Source: an uncultured Megasphaera sp. (GTDB taxonomy: Bacteria > Bacillota > Negativicutes > Veillonellales > Megasphaeraceae). Taken from it: 5,589 nucleotides of DNA. The stretch covers positions 1 to 5,589 of the forward strand of contig CALBLM010000344.1 of assembly GCA_937895695.1 (NCBI GenBank), written 5' to 3'. The notes under the pieces are model-generated. The model was not told the DNA's origin. It made no database searches and was given only the letters and a program-made list of their open reading frames with translations. Shown piece by piece: positions 5,123-5,589 of this stretch. Within the stretch, counting starts at the first letter, position 1. Each line of letters starts with the position of its first letter. Both the position numbers and the translations under genes were made by a program.

Positions 5123-5589
5123 ATGTATACATGTTGTACAATGGAACTTCATAGTCTTCTTCCAGTGAGAATGCGTCCTATTCTAAGTGTAAAATTAAGA
5201 CAGATTCCAGGAATTGTGGCAGCATCTACCAATGAAAGAAAATTAACATTTTATTATACCGGACGTGTGGATTTGCGATCGATTCGCATGTTTGTCCGTT
5301 CGTTTGAAGCCAAATATGGCAAGAAAAAAGAAGAAAAGAAGGAATGGGATGTAGCCGCATACCGTCGTGAAGCGATTATTTCTGTAGGCGGTTTTATTGC
5401 AATGAACATTCTGCGCAAGACCAATCCTGAATTTTATGCAAGTATTTTATTATTCCGACGTTTGTTTACGTTGTATATTGCTCGCCGGTTTATTTACAGT
5501 GGTGTCATGGGTGTACTCAAAGATCATCAGGCAAATGCCGATACCTTGACGGCTACAGCAGTAGCAGCTTCAGTATTGGCAGGTAAACA
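5123..5589 (+). CDS. Heavy-metal P-type ATPase, N-terminal part (3' truncated by window)
   Basis: The 155 codons visible from the ATG at 5123 run off the right edge. GAGGTGG ten bases upstream, inside the previous gene, serves as ribosome-binding site. Residues of about 7-50 (ELHSLLPVRMRP, then IPGIVAAS, then KLTFYYTGRVD) look like a shortened, degenerate HMA_2 domain. A Lys/Glu-rich linker (68-74) follows. The first membrane helices are probably around 84-97 and 105-122. The segment ANADTLTATAVAASVLAGK (137-155) is the typical sequence ahead of the core helices in P1B-type metal ATPases. Such pumps move metal cations across the membrane using ATP and are usually 650-750 residues long. The CPx motif, the DKTGT phosphorylation site and the ATP-binding loop lie beyond the window, so the metal and completeness cannot be judged. 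The N-terminus has an unusual CC pair (residues 4-5) instead of CxxC. It is the third HMA2-like gene in a row and is presumably transcribed with the two before it. Confidence 0.88.
   Translation, partial: MYTCCTMELHSLLPVRMRPILSVKLRQIPGIVAASTNERKLTFYYTGRVDLRSIRMFVRSFEAKYGKKKEEKKEWDVAAYRREAIISVGGFIAMNILRKTNPEFYASILLFRRLFTLYIARRFIYSGVMGVLKDHQANADTLTATAVAASVLAGK

Noticed and set aside
1..5589. CRISPR arrays, insertion sequences, tRNA or rRNA genes
   Set aside because: No regularly spaced repeats, transposase motifs, terminal inverted repeats or conserved RNA folds were seen on either strand.

Overview
The window looks like chromosomal DNA from a low-to-moderate GC, Gram-positive-type bacterium (Bacillota). 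Shine-Dalgarno sites are strong (AAGGAGG-like), promoters are of sigma-A type, and intrinsic terminators have U-tracts. The pairing of a C-terminal domain resembling the LPO_1073/Vpar_1526 family with a cluster of HMA2-like genes leading into a metal P-type ATPase suggests the Negativicutes (Veillonella/Megasphaera/Dialister relatives). That assignment is inferred from remembered family features, not from a search.

Left part (1-1254): the 3' end of an unrecognised gene runs rightward to 349 and ends at a hairpin terminator. A complete HAD-superfamily phosphatase (phosphoglycolate-phosphatase-like) lies on the minus strand, 1076 down to 420. It shares a 178-base divergent promoter region with the next gene. 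This region holds two facing sigma-A-type promoters, a perfect 6-3-6 palindrome on the phosphatase -35 element, and a phosphatase ribosome-binding site placed far from its ATG with a small hairpin in between.

Middle part (1255-3601): one large gene encodes a 750-residue protein. It has one N-terminal membrane anchor, about 400 residues of charged, coiled-coil and disordered linker, and a helical C-terminal domain of about 320 residues that I relate to the LPO_1073/Vpar_1526 family. The linker carries two sets of short recurring motifs, one Thr-centred and one Trp-centred. This makes it the least ordinary gene in the window. A perfect 19-bp hairpin terminator follows.

Right part (3602-5589): a very AT-rich spacer ends in a near-consensus promoter (TTTACA-17-TATAAT). 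Its spacer contains a run of nine T, and a Fur-box-like element lies just upstream. The genes that follow run rightward: a 70-residue DUF6110-like single-pass protein, an intrinsic terminator, a 94-residue HMA2-like protein, a 215-residue HMA2-like protein with a hydrophobic tail, and the N-terminal 155 residues of a heavy-metal P-type ATPase that runs off the window. The last three are spaced by only 2-3 bases and are probably one operon for metal transport or homeostasis. None of the visible HMA-like modules has the CxxC metal-binding motif.
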